A stretch of DNA of 64,000 nt from Aminobacter aminovorans (GCF_900445235.1 NZ_UFSM01000002.1:1-64000), one strand, 5' to 3'; shown: positions 44,121 through 53,209, counted from the stretch's first letter. Numbers and translations: made by a program. Notes: generated by a model not told the origin, from the letters alone.

Positions 44121-46274
44121 ATGGCGAGGTCATTGTTCAGCCCATCCTGGTACCGCGTCGCCGACCTCAAGCTCAGGCTGCGCAGCCACGCCCAGATTCA
44201 CCGCCAGCAATTCCGCGGTGAGCTCTGGTACGTGCTGCAGGATCACCAGACAGGCCGATTCCACCGGCTGTCGCCGTCGTCCAACCTGTTTGTGTCGCTG
44301 ATGGACGGCAAGCGTAGCCTTGGCGAGATCTGGGATCTTGTCGGCCGGCGCGCCGGTGACGATCCCCCGACCCAGGACGAAGCGATCCAACTGCTTGCCC
44401 AGTTGCACGGCTCCGACCTGTTGCAGGGAGCCATGCCGCCCGATTTCCAGGAACTTGGCGAGCGCTCGGCCAAGCAGGCGCGAAGCGAGGTGATCAACAA
44501 GCTTCGCAACCCGATGTCGCTCCGGTTGCCGCTTTTCGATCCCAACGCCTTCCTCGATGCCACGATGCCGCTGGTCCGGCCGCTGTTCACCATCTATGGC
44601 TTCCTGGCCTGGCTGGCGCTGGTCGTCACCGGCATCGTTCTCGCGGTCATGCACTGGTCCGAGCTTACGTCCGACGGCACCGACCGGCTGCTCAGCGCAT
44701 CCAACATCGCCATGATCGTCTTGATCTATCCGTTGGTGAAAACCATCCACGAGGCCGGCCATGCCTATGCGACCAAGGCTTTCGGCGGGGTCGTCCATGA
44801 AGTCGGCATCATGCTGCTGGTGCTGATGCCGGCACCTTACGTCGATGCAACGGCCTCGACCGGCTTTCGGGAAAAATGGCGCCGGATGCTGGTCAGCGGC
44901 GCCGGCATCATGGTCGAATTTGCCTTGGCGGCGATTGCCATGATCTTCTGGGCAAACGCCGAACCAGGCCTTGCCCGTGCCGTGGCCTTCAACGTGATGC
45001 TGATTGGCGGCGTGTCGACGATCTTCTTCAACGGCAACCCATTGCTGCGTTTCGACGCCTACTACATCCTCGCCGACCTGATCGAAATCCCCAATCTCGG
45101 CAACCGTGCCAACAAGTATTTCTGGTATCTGGTCCAGCGCTACCTGCTCGGTGTCGACAATGTCGAGAACCCCGCCTCGGCGCGTGGCGAACGCAAATGG
45201 CTATTCGGCTACGCCGTGCTCGCATTCCTCTATCGCGTGGTCTTGAGCCTGACGATCGCATTGCTTGTAGCGTCGAAGCTGTTTTTCATCGGCGTGCTGC
45301 TTGCGCTGCTGACCCTGTTCAATACCTTCATCCAGCCCCTGTTCAAGGGCGCGAAATATCTGCTGACGTCGCCGAAGCTTGACAGCAGGCGCGGCCGCGC
45401 CTTGGCAGTGACCGGCGCCTTGACGGCTGCGGTGTTGGGACTTCTGCTGCTGACACCCTTACCCTATGGCACCATTGCCCAGGGTGTTGTCTGGATCCCC
45501 GATCGCGCCCAGGTCAGAGCGGACACCGGCGGTATCGTCACCGAAATCCTCGCAAGACCCGATACCCTCGTTGCCGCCGGCACGCCATTGATCCGCCTTT
45601 CCGACGCCTCGCTTGACGGGCGCGTGAAGCTGCTCGAAGCGCAGGCAGCCGAATTGCGGCTGCGTTACGACGCGGTACAGTTTGCCGACCGGACCGCGGG
45701 TGACATGCTTCTGGAGCAGTTGCGCAACATTGACGGTATCATTGAATCCGGTCGTCAGCGGCGGGAGTCTCTGGTCATCCGCGCCAGGGATGGCGGCCGC
45801 TTTATCCTGCCAAATGCCGCCAATCTGCCGGGCCTGTACGTCAACCAGGGCGACCTTGTCGGCTATGTCGTATCATCTGCCACACCTGCCTTGCGCGTCA
45901 TCGTCCCACAGAGCGAAGTCGATCTGGTGCGCGCCCGCACCAATCGCGTCGACATCCGCTATGCCAGTGACCCGGCTCGCGTCGTGCCCGCTCACATAAG
46001 CCGCGAAGTGCCGGCAGCCCAGCTCGACCTGCCGAGCCTGGCGCTTTCCACCGAAGGCGGCGGCGTGGTCGCGGTCCAGAATGGCAATGGCCCCAACAGT
46101 CGCCCGCGTGCTCTCGAAGGCCTGTTTGTATTCGATCTCGAACCCGAACAGGCGCAACGCCAATTGCTGTTGGGCAGCCGGGTTCACGTCCGCTTCGACC
46201 ATGGCAGCGAGCCTGTCGCCTGGCGCTGGCTGCGCAGCCTGCGCCAGACGTTCCTGAGCCATTTCAATGTCTGA
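44121..46274 (+). CDS. PqqD-like / M50 metalloprotease / HlyD fusion
   Basis: A 717-residue inner-membrane protein. Residues about 10-105 (ELWYVLQDHQTGRFHRLSPS...LMDGKRSLGEIW) resemble PqqD, the fold that recognises leader peptides. A multi-pass membrane core follows, with the zinc motif HEAGH at 210-214 and the second M50 motif NPLLRFD at 306-312, so both metal-site elements of a site-2-type protease are intact. The C-terminal third is periplasmic and HlyD-like, with lipoyl halves near ADTGGIVTEILARPDTLVAAGT and NLPGLYVNQGDLVGYV. Related YydH-like proteins occur in peptide export loci. Its stop overlaps the SecA-like start by eight bases. Leader recognition, processing and adaptor roles in export of the giant protein are inferred. 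Confidence 0.85.
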   Translation: MARSLFSPSWYRVADLKLRLRSHAQIHRQQFRGELWYVLQDHQTGRFHRLSPSSNLFVSLMDGKRSLGEIWDLVGRRAGDDPPTQDEAIQLLAQLHGSDLLQGAMPPDFQELGERSAKQARSEVINKLRNPMSLRLPLFDPNAFLDATMPLVRPLFTIYGFLAWLALVVTGIVLAVMHWSELTSDGTDRLLSASNIAMIVLIYPLVKTIHEAGHAYATKAFGGVVHEVGIMLLVLMPAPYVDATASTGFREKWRRMLVSGAGIMVEFALAAIAMIFWANAEPGLARAVAFNVMLIGGVSTIFFNGNPLLRFDAYYILADLIEIPNLGNRANKYFWYLVQRYLLGVDNVENPASARGERKWLFGYAVLAFLYRVVLSLTIALLVASKLFFIGVLLALLTLFNTFIQPLFKGAKYLLTSPKLDSRRGRALAVTGALTAAVLGLLLLTPLPYGTIAQGVVWIPDRAQVRADTGGIVTEILARPDTLVAAGTPLIRLSDASLDGRVKLLEAQAAELRLRYDAVQFADRTAGDMLLEQLRNIDGIIESGRQRRESLVIRARDGGRFILPNAANLPGLYVNQGDLVGYVVSSATPALRVIVPQSEVDLVRARTNRVDIRYASDPARVVPAHISREVPAAQLDLPSLALSTEGGGVVAVQNGNGPNSRPRALEGLFVFDLEPEQAQRQLLLGSRVHVRFDHGSEPVAWRWLRSLRQTFLSHFNV

Positions 46275-48255
46275 TGCATCGACCCTACGGCCGCCGCAGC
46301 CGATCCTCTATGCCGAGCGCCCGGACAAGAAGAAGTCGCCGCTCGATGACTACGCCGCCAAGGCAGTTGCCTATCTGAAAGTGGCCGCCTCCAGCCATCG
46401 CGCCCGACGACTTGCTGGCATCGAGCGCAAGGTGGCGGCTTTCGACGACGAGATGCGAGCGCTCTCCGACGAGGAATTGCGTGCCCGCGGCCGCCAGATA
46501 GCGGTAGCCCTCAAGCGCCAGACGGGCTTTCCGGAACAGGTCGTCGCCGAGAGCTTTGCCGTCATACGCGAAATCTCCGGGCGGCTGAGCGGCCGTCGCC
46601 ACTATGGCGTCCAGATGGTCGGCGCATACGCCTTGTTGCGCGGCTACCTCGCCGAAATGGCAACGGGCGAAGGCAAGACGCTGACGGCTGCGCTTGGCGC
46701 GGCAACCGCAGCTCTCGCGGGGCTGCCCGTGCATGTCGTCACCGTCAACGATTACCTCGCCGCACGCGACGCCGAACTCACCAAGCCGATCTACGACTGG
46801 CTCGGCCTCAGCGTCGGCGTGGTCGTCGCCGGTCAATCCGTCGACCAGCGCCGGGCGGCCTACGCCTGCGACATCACCTATTGTACCAACAAGGAACTTG
46901 CCTTCGACTATTTGCGCGACCGCATCATCCTGGGTCAGAACGGTGGCAATCTGCGGCTCAAGCTGGAGAGGTTGCAAGGCAGGAAGCCGCGCGCCGACCA
47001 GTTGCGCCTGCGCGGGCTGCATTTCGCCATCGTCGATGAGGCCGACAGCGTGCTTGTCGACGAGGCGCGAACCCCGTTGGTCATTTCCGGCGAAGCCAAG
47101 GGTGAGATTTCCACCACGACTGCCAAAGAAGCACTCGATCTCGCCGGCTTGCTCGAATCCGGCAAGCACTATGTGCTTGTCGCCGCCCAAAAGCGCATTG
47201 TCCTGACGCCTGAAGGACGCGAAACCATCGCTGCCTTCGCCGACGAGCGCGGCCAGGAATGGCGCGGCGTCGTGGTGCGCGAGGAGCTGGCGCGGCAGGC
47301 ATTGTCAGCACTGCATCTGTTCCATCGCGGCGAGCAATATCTGGTGCGCGACGGCAAGGTGCAGATCATCGACGAACATACAGGCCGTGTCATGCCCGAC
47401 CGCGCCTGGAGCGACGGTCAGCATCAGATCATCGAGGTCAAGGAAGGCTGTACGCCTTCGGCGCGACGCACGACGATTGCGCGGATGACCTACCAGCGCT
47501 TCTTTCGCCGCTACGCCCATCTTTCCGGCATGACCGGAACGGGGCGACAAGTGGCGCGCGAATTCTGGCAGGTCTATCGCTTGCCGGTCGTCACCATACC
47601 AACGCATCGGCCACGCCAGCGCATAGATCTCAAGGACCGCGTTCTCGCAAATGACGCAGAGAAATGGCGCCTGGTCACCGAACGCGTCAAGCAACTGAAC
47701 GCCCAGGGCATTCCGATATTGCTCGGCACTCGATCGGTTGCATCCTCCGTCACCGCCAGCGAACGACTGTCGGCAGCCGGCTTGCAGCATCTGGTGCTGA
47801 ATGCTGCGCAGGATGGCGTCGAGGCAGGCATCGTCGCGCTCGCCGGCGAACGTGGCCGTATCACCGTTGCCACCAACATGGCGGGCCGTGGCACCGACAT
47901 TCACATTGCCGACGACATCGAAAAGATGGGAGGCCTGCATGTCATCATGGTCGAGCGCCACGAGGCCCGCCGCATCGACGACCAACTGGCGGGCCGTAGC
48001 GGACGTCAGGGACAGAAGGGTTGCTTCCAGGCGATCCTGTCACTCGACGACCCCCTGATGGAATTCGCCGCGAGTGGACTGTTCAAGGACTTTTGCCGTG
48101 TCGCACAACCGGTTTTGGGCGAAACGATAGCACGATGGCTGTTGCGCCATGCCCAGCGTCGGGCCGAACGTATCCATGCCGGCATGCGCCGCGACCTTTT
48201 GAAATCGGACGAAAACCAAACCCGCACCCTGGCCTTTACCGGCCGACCGGAGTGA
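46267..48255 (+). CDS. SecA-like ATPase lacking the C-terminal third
   Basis: A 662-residue SecA homologue. Walker A GEGKT is at 134-138, Walker B VDEADS at 256-261, and the motor motif AGRGTD near 539-544. The arginine-finger region GRSGRQG lies at 576-582. The preprotein cross-linking domain is recognisable from ELAFDYLRD and YLVRDGKVQIIDEHTGRVMPDRAWSDGQHQ. Only about 80 residues follow GRSGRQG, against some 330 in E. coli SecA. The two-helix finger, helical wing and zinc-binding tail are thus missing. It is not the housekeeping SecA; it is embedded in the export operon, overlapping the M50/HlyD gene and two bases before a third HlyD gene. It probably powers or targets export of the giant protein. 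Confidence 0.88.
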   Translation: MSDASTLRPPQPILYAERPDKKKSPLDDYAAKAVAYLKVAASSHRARRLAGIERKVAAFDDEMRALSDEELRARGRQIAVALKRQTGFPEQVVAESFAVIREISGRLSGRRHYGVQMVGAYALLRGYLAEMATGEGKTLTAALGAATAALAGLPVHVVTVNDYLAARDAELTKPIYDWLGLSVGVVVAGQSVDQRRAAYACDITYCTNKELAFDYLRDRIILGQNGGNLRLKLERLQGRKPRADQLRLRGLHFAIVDEADSVLVDEARTPLVISGEAKGEISTTTAKEALDLAGLLESGKHYVLVAAQKRIVLTPEGRETIAAFADERGQEWRGVVVREELARQALSALHLFHRGEQYLVRDGKVQIIDEHTGRVMPDRAWSDGQHQIIEVKEGCTPSARRTTIARMTYQRFFRRYAHLSGMTGTGRQVAREFWQVYRLPVVTIPTHRPRQRIDLKDRVLANDAEKWRLVTERVKQLNAQGIPILLGTRSVASSVTASERLSAAGLQHLVLNAAQDGVEAGIVALAGERGRITVATNMAGRGTDIHIADDIEKMGGLHVIMVERHEARRIDDQLAGRSGRQGQKGCFQAILSLDDPLMEFAASGLFKDFCRVAQPVLGETIARWLLRHAQRRAERIHAGMRRDLLKSDENQTRTLAFTGRPE

Positions 48256-48257
48256 CC

Positions 48258-49079
48258 ATGAAGCCCACTCTCGCTGCCGCCTCACTGTTCGCCGTGCTCT
48301 TGGTGTCTGCTGCGCACGCCGAGCCTCAGGTCTTCGATTGTGTCGCCGAGCCGGCGCAACGTGTGGCGATCGGCAGCCCGGTGACAGGCTTGCTTGCATC
48401 GGTCAGGGTCGGCCGTGGCGACGAGGTCAAGCGCGGCGACGAATTGGCTCGGCTGGAATCCACTGTCGAGGAAGCCAACGTCTCGCTTGCAACCGCACAG
48501 GCCAATGCGCGTGAGAGTCTCGAGTCGCAACGTACCCGCCTTGAGCTGGCCGAAGCCAATCTTGAGCGCTCACTCAAGCTCTTGAACTCCGGCGCGGTGA
48601 CGCAGTCCAAGATCGACGAGTTGCAGGCGATCGTGGCCATCGCCAGGCGCGACCTGGTCACCGAAGAGTTGCGTCTCCGGCTCGCCGCCATCGAACTCGA
48701 TCGGCAAAAATCACTGCTCGCCCGCCAGAGCATCAAGAGCCCCGTCGACGGTGTCGTGGTCGAACAGAGCTTGCGCGCCGGCGAGTTCGTCCGCCAGGAC
48801 AGCGCCATCATGACCATCGCGCAGACCGACCCGCTGCATGTCGAGGCTTATGTGCCGACCACCTTGTGGGGCAAGATCGTGAAAGGCTCTCGCGGCACGG
48901 TATCGCTTGACCATCCTGCCAACACCCGCATCGAGGCCGAAGTAACGGTGGTCGATCGGATTTTCGACGCCGCCAGCGGCACATTCAGCATTCGCCTGGC
49001 TTTGCCAAATGCCGATGCCAGCATTCCCGCCGGCCAGCGTTGCAAGGTGAGCTTCGATACCACCGTCGCCGGACAATAG
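48258..49079 (+). CDS. Periplasmic HlyD-type adaptor
   Basis: A 273-residue secreted adaptor. The first 21 residues are a typical Sec signal peptide (LAAASLFAVLLVSAAHA), so unlike its two relatives it is not anchored by a fused membrane domain. It has lipoyl half motifs GSPVTGLLASVRVGRGDEVKRGD and IKSPVDGVVVEQSLRAGEFV on either side of a coiled coil of about 85 residues, then a beta-barrel domain with LHVEAYVPTTLWGKI. The ATG follows CGGAGTGACC and lies two bases after the SecA-like stop codon. It is the last gene of the plus-strand block and would complete a trans-periplasmic assembly with the two HlyD fusions. Confidence 0.88.
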   Translation: MKPTLAAASLFAVLLVSAAHAEPQVFDCVAEPAQRVAIGSPVTGLLASVRVGRGDEVKRGDELARLESTVEEANVSLATAQANARESLESQRTRLELAEANLERSLKLLNSGAVTQSKIDELQAIVAIARRDLVTEELRLRLAAIELDRQKSLLARQSIKSPVDGVVVEQSLRAGEFVRQDSAIMTIAQTDPLHVEAYVPTTLWGKIVKGSRGTVSLDHPANTRIEAEVTVVDRIFDAASGTFSIRLALPNADASIPAGQRCKVSFDTTVAGQ

Positions 49080-49157
49080 TGGGACGAGCTCTAGCGGTGA
49101 ATTGTAGCTTTTACGGCAATACCTTGGTTGATCGCACCCAATGAACGGCAGGCACGA

Positions 49158-50159
49158 TTAGTCGCTCAGTCGGAAATTGCGGATCCTGTCGAACAGCACG
49201 GCAAGCACGATGGCGCTGCCGATAAACGTGCCTTGCCAGAAGGCGTTGATGCCGAGGAGGCCAAGGCTGTTGCGGATGACTTCGATCAGGGCCGCGCCGA
49301 TGATCGCGCCGAAGGCAGTGCCAACGCCGCCGGCCAGGTTGGCACCGCCGATGACTGCGGCAGCGATCACCTGGAGCTCCATGCCCGCGCCGATATTGGT
49401 GGTGACGGCACCGAGCCAGCCGGTCTGGATGATGCCGGCGATACCGGCCGAGAGTGCCGAGATCATGTAAACGGTAACCTTGATCTTTCGCACCGGAACG
49501 CCGGTCAGCGTCGCTGCATGCTCGTTGCCGCCGATGGCAAAGACATAGCGGCCAAATCTCGTCCAGCGCAGCACAAAACCGGTGAGCACCGCCAAAACGA
49601 TCATGTAGAGCACCGGATTGGCTATGCCGAAGAACCAGGCGCCTCCACCCAGCGCCAGCAGCTTGTCGTGATCAGGGCCGAACTGGAAGACGACAGTGTT
49701 GTTGGATGCGACCATGGCCAGGCTACGCGCGATCGACAGCATGCCGAGCGTGACAACGAATGGCGGAAAGTCGAGATAGGCGATCAAAATGCCGTTGAAC
49801 GCTCCGACTATAAGCGCGGTACCGATGGCCGCGGCAATGCCGACCTCGATGCTGTAACCGGCATTCATGACCACCGCCAGCACCATGCTACAAAGACACA
49901 GCACCGAACCGACCGAGAGATCGATGCCGCCCGTGATGATGACCAGCGTCATGCCGAGCGCGATGATCGCGACGAAGGTGACGTTGCGGGTGATGTTGTA
50001 GAGGTTTTTCGTCGTCGCAAATGAATCGGTGGCAAAGGACAGGAATATGCAGGCGAGAATGACGGCGATAAGGACCCAGAAAGTCTGGCTGCCGAAAACC
50101 TTCGACAGCCAGCTTTGCTGTTTCTGCGAAATGGTCTGGTCAAGGGTAATAGCCATCAT
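49158..50159 (-). CDS. ABC sugar transporter permease (RbsC/FrcC-like)
   Basis: A 333-residue inner-membrane permease of the ribose/fructose/xylose importer class. It has about nine hydrophobic helices and the family motif GGIDLSVGSVL, with the EAA-like stretch GGNEHAATLTGVPVRKIK and the late AAVIGGANLAGGVGTAFGAIIGA. The start is ATG-ATG at 50159/50156. It lies 38 bases downstream of its ATPase gene, and together with the binding protein encoded at 52.2 kb it makes one importer. The substrate is probably a monosaccharide or sugar acid feeding the catabolic genes to the right. Confidence 0.9.
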   Translation of the reverse strand: MMAITLDQTISQKQQSWLSKVFGSQTFWVLIAVILACIFLSFATDSFATTKNLYNITRNVTFVAIIALGMTLVIITGGIDLSVGSVLCLCSMVLAVVMNAGYSIEVGIAAAIGTALIVGAFNGILIAYLDFPPFVVTLGMLSIARSLAMVASNNTVVFQFGPDHDKLLALGGGAWFFGIANPVLYMIVLAVLTGFVLRWTRFGRYVFAIGGNEHAATLTGVPVRKIKVTVYMISALSAGIAGIIQTGWLGAVTTNIGAGMELQVIAAAVIGGANLAGGVGTAFGAIIGAALIEVIRNSLGLLGINAFWQGTFIGSAIVLAVLFDRIRNFRLSD

Positions 50160-50197
50160 CGACCTTCGTTACGTTTCGATGCGACCGACAGGAGTGA

Positions 50198-50938
50198 TCA
50201 TGCCTGTTCGATGGCACCGGTGATAAGCCCCGTCACTTCCTCCGGCGAACTCAAGGCAATCGGCTTGTCGGCAACCTTCCTGCCCCGCCGCATGACAATG
50301 ACACGATCAGCCACCGAGAAGACATCAGGCATGCGGTGGCTGATCAGCACGACGGCAATGCCGCGATCGCGCAACTGGCGGATCAGGTTGAGGACTTCCG
50401 CAACCTGGCGAACCGAAATCGCCGCCGTCGGCTCATCCATCAGGACGATCTTGGCCTCGGAAAGCATGGTACGGGCAATGGCTACCGCCTGACGCTGCCC
50501 CCCCGACATCTGCCGGACGAGGTCGCGCGGCCGCGTCTCGGACTTCAGTTCCCTGAAAATCTCGCCCGCCCGCTTGTACATCGTCTTATAGTCGAGGACG
50601 CGCAGCGGTCCGAAGCCGCGGCGCAGTTCGCGACCGAGAAAGACATTCGCCGCCGCAGTCAGATTGTTGCACAGCGCAAGATCCTGATGGACGATCTCGA
50701 TGCCATGCTGCCGCGCTTCCACCGGGCGATGCATGATCAGCTCGGCACCGTCGAGCCGCATGGTGCCATGGCTCGGCCGAAAGTTGCCGGCGATCATCTT
50801 GACCAGGGTAGACTTGCCGGCGCCGTTGTCGCCCATCAGGCCGACGACCTGTCCCGCCTCAAGCGAGAACGAAACGTCGTTGACCGCCTGGATGGCGCCG
50901 AAGTGCTTGGAAATGTTGGCGAGTTCGAGAACTGCCAC
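50198..50938 (-). CDS. ABC sugar transporter ATP-binding protein (FrcA-like)
   Basis: A 246-residue single-domain ABC ATPase with Walker A GDNGAGKST, Q-loop region VHQDLALCNNLT, signature MSGGQRQAVAIART, Walker B IVLMDEPTAAIS and H-loop ISHRMPDV. Most RbsA-type partners of RbsC permeases have two fused ATPase domains. This single-domain form is that of the Frc-type fructose importers of rhizobia. Translation probably starts at GTG after GAGGCTG. Divergent from the epimerase gene across a 248-base regulatory region with GntR-type palindromes. Confidence 0.9.
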   Translation of the reverse strand: MAVLELANISKHFGAIQAVNDVSFSLEAGQVVGLMGDNGAGKSTLVKMIAGNFRPSHGTMRLDGAELIMHRPVEARQHGIEIVHQDLALCNNLTAAANVFLGRELRRGFGPLRVLDYKTMYKRAGEIFRELKSETRPRDLVRQMSGGQRQAVAIARTMLSEAKIVLMDEPTAAISVRQVAEVLNLIRQLRDRGIAVVLISHRMPDVFSVADRVIVMRRGRKVADKPIALSSPEEVTGLITGAIEQA

Positions 50939-51082
50939 CAGCCTCTAGCCTCCCGAAACATGCAAGCCTCGCAGCCGTCCCGCACTCGTCTCGGTCTGGC
51001 ATTGCGAATTCGCGCTCTCAATCTCCTCCGAGGAGACGCGAAGACCTGCATTTATGCAAAACGTCTCGACAGCGTCAATCAA

Positions 51083-51093
51083 TTGTCGGACGA
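51083..51093. promoter_or_regulatory. Imperfect GntR-type operator
   Basis: TTGTC-G-GACGA matches the TTGTC-N-GACAA palindrome at all but one base. Its centre is 40 bp (about four helix turns) from the perfect copy at 51128, which suggests cooperative binding on one DNA face. Confidence 0.5.
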
Positions 51094-51121
51094 ACTCGAT
51101 ACAAATGTCTCAAAAATCTGT

Positions 51122-51134
51122 TTTGTCGGACAAA
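51122..51134. promoter_or_regulatory. GntR/FadR-type operator between ABC and epimerase genes
   Basis: A perfect 6-1-6 palindrome TTTGTC-G-GACAAA in the divergent promoter region. FadR-subfamily regulators bind short palindromes of this build (TNGTNNNACNA class). Two such regulators are encoded within 5 kb, so one or both probably act here. Confidence 0.6.
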
Positions 51135-51186
51135 TAGTGTTGACGACGAAGGCGCGCGGATATTAGCTAGGCATCGGAGGAAGAGC

Positions 51187-52167
51187 ATGCTGATCCTTGT
51201 TACCGGTGCAACGGGCAAGGTCGGGCGGCACTTCATCGCTGGGCTGCTTGACGATCCGCGATTTTCCAACACCCATATCCGCGCGCTTTGTCACAACCGC
51301 TCTTTCGATGAAACCGACCGCATCGAGACGGCCCGTGGCTCGATCGCCGATCGCGACGTCGTGGCCAACGCCCTCGTGGGCGTCACCCACGTCGTGCACC
51401 TCGCCACATGCAAGGAAACGCCAAGCGACGTGATGGACGTCGCAGTCAAGGGACTGTTCTGGCTGCTCGATGAGTTTCGGCTGAGCGCAACCGCTCGGCA
51501 GTTCATCCTCATCGGCGGCGACGCCGCGATCGGCCATTTCTACTACCGCAACGATGCACCCCTTACCGAAGCGACACGACATCAGGCCTATCCCGGCAGC
51601 TATGCTCTGTCCAAGGTGCTCGAAGAGGTCATGCTGGAGCAGTTCGGCATCCAATATAGCATCAACTGGTGCTGCCTGCGCGCGCCATGGATCATGGAGA
51701 AGGACGACTTCCGATACACGCTTTCCTTCGGTGACGACGTTTTTGGCGGCCCGGTCTGGAAGACGCTGGTGCCGGAGGCAGACGCCCGGCGCTATGCCAG
51801 CGACGGCACTGTGCCACTGCTACGCGACGCCGACGGGCAGCCACTGAAGCGCAACTTCGTCCACGTCGACGATCTGGTGTCAGCCATATTGGCCGCGATC
51901 GACAATCCGCGGGCAAGCCAACAACTCTTCAACGTCTGCTTGGATCGCCCCGTCGATTATGGCGAGGTTGCAACTTACCTCGCCAGAACCCGACACCTCG
52001 AATCCGTCGACATACCGAGCCAGTACCACTCGAACTGGATGGACAATGCCAAGGCCAAGGACCTGCTTGGCTGGCAACCCAAATACGACCTGAAAATGCT
52101 CATCGACCTGGCCTGGCAGTACGAGCGTTCGGAAAATGATCCTCGCACTGTCTGGTATCCGGGTTGA
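51187..52167 (+). CDS. NAD-dependent epimerase/dehydratase family protein
   Basis: A 326-residue extended SDR. It starts MLILVTGATGKVGRHF, the NAD-binding GxxGxxG, has HLAT at the fourth strand, and YALSK carries the catalytic Tyr and Lys. The central FVHVDDLVSAI and C-terminal LLGWQPKYDLKMLIDLAW are typical of sugar-nucleotide epimerase relatives. In catabolic islands such proteins are often sugar or uronate dehydrogenases rather than true epimerases. The start has a strong GGAGGAAG site. Encoded just before the binding protein gene of the importer, so it likely acts early on the imported sugar. Confidence 0.82.
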   Translation: MLILVTGATGKVGRHFIAGLLDDPRFSNTHIRALCHNRSFDETDRIETARGSIADRDVVANALVGVTHVVHLATCKETPSDVMDVAVKGLFWLLDEFRLSATARQFILIGGDAAIGHFYYRNDAPLTEATRHQAYPGSYALSKVLEEVMLEQFGIQYSINWCCLRAPWIMEKDDFRYTLSFGDDVFGGPVWKTLVPEADARRYASDGTVPLLRDADGQPLKRNFVHVDDLVSAILAAIDNPRASQQLFNVCLDRPVDYGEVATYLARTRHLESVDIPSQYHSNWMDNAKAKDLLGWQPKYDLKMLIDLAWQYERSENDPRTVWYPG

Positions 52168-52214
52168 TTTCGTCGCGGGCACGCCGTGCCCGTTTGTTCA
52201 AATGGGAGGAAACA

Positions 52215-53201
52215 ATGAGGAAGGCATTATTGCTTGCAGCAGCAGTCCTGGCACTCAGCGCTGGAAACGCGCTCGCCAAGAAGCAACTCGTCATCGTCGT
52301 CAAAGGTCTCGACAACCCGTTCTTCGAAGCGATCAACCAGGGTTGCCAGAAGTGGAACAAGGAAAACGCCAGTTCGGAATATGAGTGCTTCTACACTGGC
52401 CCGGCGTCGACCTCGGATGAGGCCGGCGAAGCGCAGATCGTCCAGGACATGCTGGGCAAGGCAGATACGGCTGCAATTGCCATTTCGCCATCGAACGCCA
52501 AGCTGATCGCCCAGACCATCAAGACAGCAAACCCGACTGTTCCGGTCATGACGCTGGACGCCGATCTCGCCGCCGAGGACGCGGCCTTGCGCAAGACCTA
52601 TCTCGGCACCGATAATTACCTGATGGGTGCCCGCATCGGCGAGTACATCAAGAAGGCCAAGCCTGATGGCGGCAAGATCTGCACCATTGAAGGCAATCCA
52701 GGCGCCGACAACATCCTGCGCCGTGCCCAGGGTATGCGCGACACGCTGACCGGTCAGAAGGGCTTGACCGAACTGAAGGGTGAAGGCGGCTGGACCGAGG
52801 TCGCCGGCTGCCCGGTCTTCACCAATGACGATGGCGCCAAGGGCGTCCAGGCGATGACCGATATCCTGGCTGCCAATCCCGATCTCGACGCCTTCGGCAT
52901 CATGGGCGGCTGGCCGCTGTTCGGTGCCCCGCAGCCCTATCGCGACCTGTTCAAACCAATGGCCGACAAGATCGCCAAGAACGAGTTCGTCATCGGCGCT
53001 GCCGACACGATCGGCGACGAAGTGGCTATTGCCAGGGAGGGTCTGGTCACTGCGCTTGTTGGCCAGCGGCCGTTCGAAATGGGCTACAAGGCACCGACGG
53101 TCATGATCGACCTGATCGAAGGCAAGAAGGTTGAGGATCCGGTCTTCACTGGCCTCGACGAATGCACCAAGGACACGGTCGACACCTGCATCCAGAAGTA
53201 G
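52215..53201 (+). CDS. Sugar ABC transporter periplasmic binding protein
   Basis: A 328-residue type 1 periplasmic binding protein (ribose/galactose-binding class, RbsB-like). A 21-residue signal peptide (ALLLAAAVLALSAGNALA) is followed by QLVIVVKGLDNPFFEAINQGCQ, the family's ligand-loop start, and then KADTAAIAISPSNAKLI, VPVMTLDADL and AFGIMGGWPLFG. It contains several cysteines, unusual for the class, that could form disulfides. The ATG follows GGGAGGAAACA; an open frame upstream is not needed. It supplies the permease and ATPase encoded at 49.2-50.9 kb. The ligand is unidentified. Confidence 0.9.
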   Translation: MRKALLLAAAVLALSAGNALAKKQLVIVVKGLDNPFFEAINQGCQKWNKENASSEYECFYTGPASTSDEAGEAQIVQDMLGKADTAAIAISPSNAKLIAQTIKTANPTVPVMTLDADLAAEDAALRKTYLGTDNYLMGARIGEYIKKAKPDGGKICTIEGNPGADNILRRAQGMRDTLTGQKGLTELKGEGGWTEVAGCPVFTNDDGAKGVQAMTDILAANPDLDAFGIMGGWPLFGAPQPYRDLFKPMADKIAKNEFVIGAADTIGDEVAIAREGLVTALVGQRPFEMGYKAPTVMIDLIEGKKVEDPVFTGLDECTKDTVDTCIQK

Positions 53202-53209
53202 GGTTGCAT

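Noticed and set aside
48021..48257. Extension of the last HlyD frame into the SecA-like gene
   Set aside because: The ATG at 48258 gives a proper signal peptide and ribosome site. The upstream part is a shadow of the SecA-like C-terminus.
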